From contig NZ_AULF01000016.1 of NCBI RefSeq assembly GCF_000425145.1, positions 42,753 through 106,752 on the forward strand: a DNA stretch of 64,000 bases, in the 5' to 3' direction. The position numbers were made by a program, and so were the translations under genes. Of the stretch, positions 63,612 through 64,000 are shown piece by piece. Within the stretch, counting starts at the first letter, position 1; every line of letters begins with the position of its first letter. The DNA comes from Pedobacter glucosidilyticus DSM 23534. Its GTDB lineage: Bacteria; Bacteroidota; Bacteroidia; Sphingobacteriales; Sphingobacteriaceae. Below the pieces are notes generated by a model. The model ran no database searches. It saw only the letters and a list, made by a program, of their open reading frames with translations, and had not been told where the DNA came from.

Positions 63612-63641
63612 TTGTAGATTGAAAAAATATTTTCACCTTTG
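63612..63641 (+). promoter_or_regulatory. rRNA promoter P2 candidate
   Basis: TTG (63612-63614), 19 bp, CACCTTTG (63634-63641), the same -7 form as P1. Confidence 0.6.
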
Positions 63642-63727
63642 CAATCCCAAACAAATAGTGTTGAAGGAAAATTTGAAAAGTATTAAATGGGTTGATTTTT
63701 ACAACTGAAAATATTTTCAAAAACATT

Positions 63728-63757
63728 TTGGTAATAAAATTAGAATGATTACCTTTG
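63728..63757 (+). promoter_or_regulatory. rRNA promoter P3 candidate
   Basis: TTG (63728-63730), 19 bp, TACCTTTG (63750-63757), an exact consensus match; the closest to 16S and the best of the three. Confidence 0.72.
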
Positions 63758-63980
63758 CAGCCCCGAAAGGGAGGAAGAGTTACAGCGATTGTAGCTAGTT
63801 AATAAAAGAGAAAAACTAAAAAGATAAGCAATTATCTGGAAGGAAATAGAAGCCAAACTGAGAAGGGCGGCGCAGAAGTTCTTTAAAAAGATATCATATA
63901 ACGTAGCGACACTGAGAAATCAGTAACCTAGAGACGGAAGAAAACAAATATTAACGAAAGTTAGTATCAAACCACATTAT

Positions 63981-64000
63981 ACAATGGAGAGTTTGATCCT
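63981..64000 (+). rRNA. 16S ribosomal RNA, 5' end only
   Basis: AGAGTTTGATCCT at 63988-64000 is the universal 16S 5' sequence (27F primer site). By alignment to E. coli numbering the mature end is near 63981. The rest of the operon lies beyond the window. Confidence 0.95.

Larger units (their letters stand above)
63450..63980 (+). promoter_or_regulatory. 531-bp rRNA leader and promoter region, no protein gene
   Basis: Gap between mutS and the 16S rRNA gene. It has three promoter-like elements (63467-63497, 63612-63641, 63728-63757) and a boxA-like element GTTCTTTAAAAA at 63879-63890 for antitermination. No ORF or tRNA is recognised. Confidence 0.75.

Overview
The window comes from a low-GC Bacteroidota chromosome, most likely a Sphingobacteriaceae (Pedobacter-like) member. 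Support: SusC/SusD and other TonB-dependent receptors, a GldC gliding protein, DUF4249 and DUF2721 proteins, B-type ribosomal protein L31, a futalosine-pathway menaquinone enzyme, and promoters of the Bacteroidota type (TTG, 19-21 bp, TAnnTTTG). The left edge cuts lysS and the right edge holds the first ~20 bases of a 16S rRNA gene. I see no insertion sequence, prophage or CRISPR array.

Layout. 1-30 kb and 50.5-64 kb are mostly housekeeping genes: lysS, two DEAD-box helicases, an SDR/hypothetical pair, a DUF2027-Smr protein, a lipase, hscA, pyrC, gldC, an acyl-CoA synthetase, iscSUA, methylmalonyl-CoA epimerase, rpmE2, a GlmU-like protein with tpiA, prmA-mpl, scpB-mqnC, two M16 peptidases and guaB; then an aminotransferase, a CDF transporter, a NUDIX-bioA-ferritin-like run, a receptor/DUF4249 pair, a polysaccharide deacetylase and mutS. 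Two genes of under 60 codons were read by hand: an acidic 59-residue protein (24164-24343) and a 48-residue lipoprotein (55308-55454).

The most interesting part is 30.5-48.5 kb. In order it carries an Rrf2 regulator with four cysteines, a SusC/SusD pair, two paralogous DoxX-like membrane proteins with a C-terminal soluble domain, a phytoene-desaturase-like FAD oxidoreductase, a YeiH-family putative sulfate exporter and tRNA-Cys. These are followed on the minus strand by a frameshifted chromate transporter, a small exported protein and a regulator that fuses a ChrB-type domain to an AraC helix-turn-helix. A second TonB receptor and a TauE/SafE transporter follow on the plus strand. The control regions of the two receptor operons share an inverted-repeat site (AATCTA-N9-TAGATT, 20 of 21 positions identical, opposite orientations). 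Both also carry tiny upstream ORFs ending in Cys codons; the second reads Met-Cys-Cys-Cys-stop. I infer one regulon for uptake and handling of a sulfur compound or oxyanion, with the ChrB-AraC fusion as candidate regulator and cysteine-dependent leader control. None of this is proven by sequence alone.

Other points: several gene-flanking spacers consist of low-complexity repeats of different units (15.5, 16.0, 30.4, 31.2, 55.3, 59.7 kb); three tandem promoter-like elements precede the 16S gene; and several genes appear to start with TTG or GTG.
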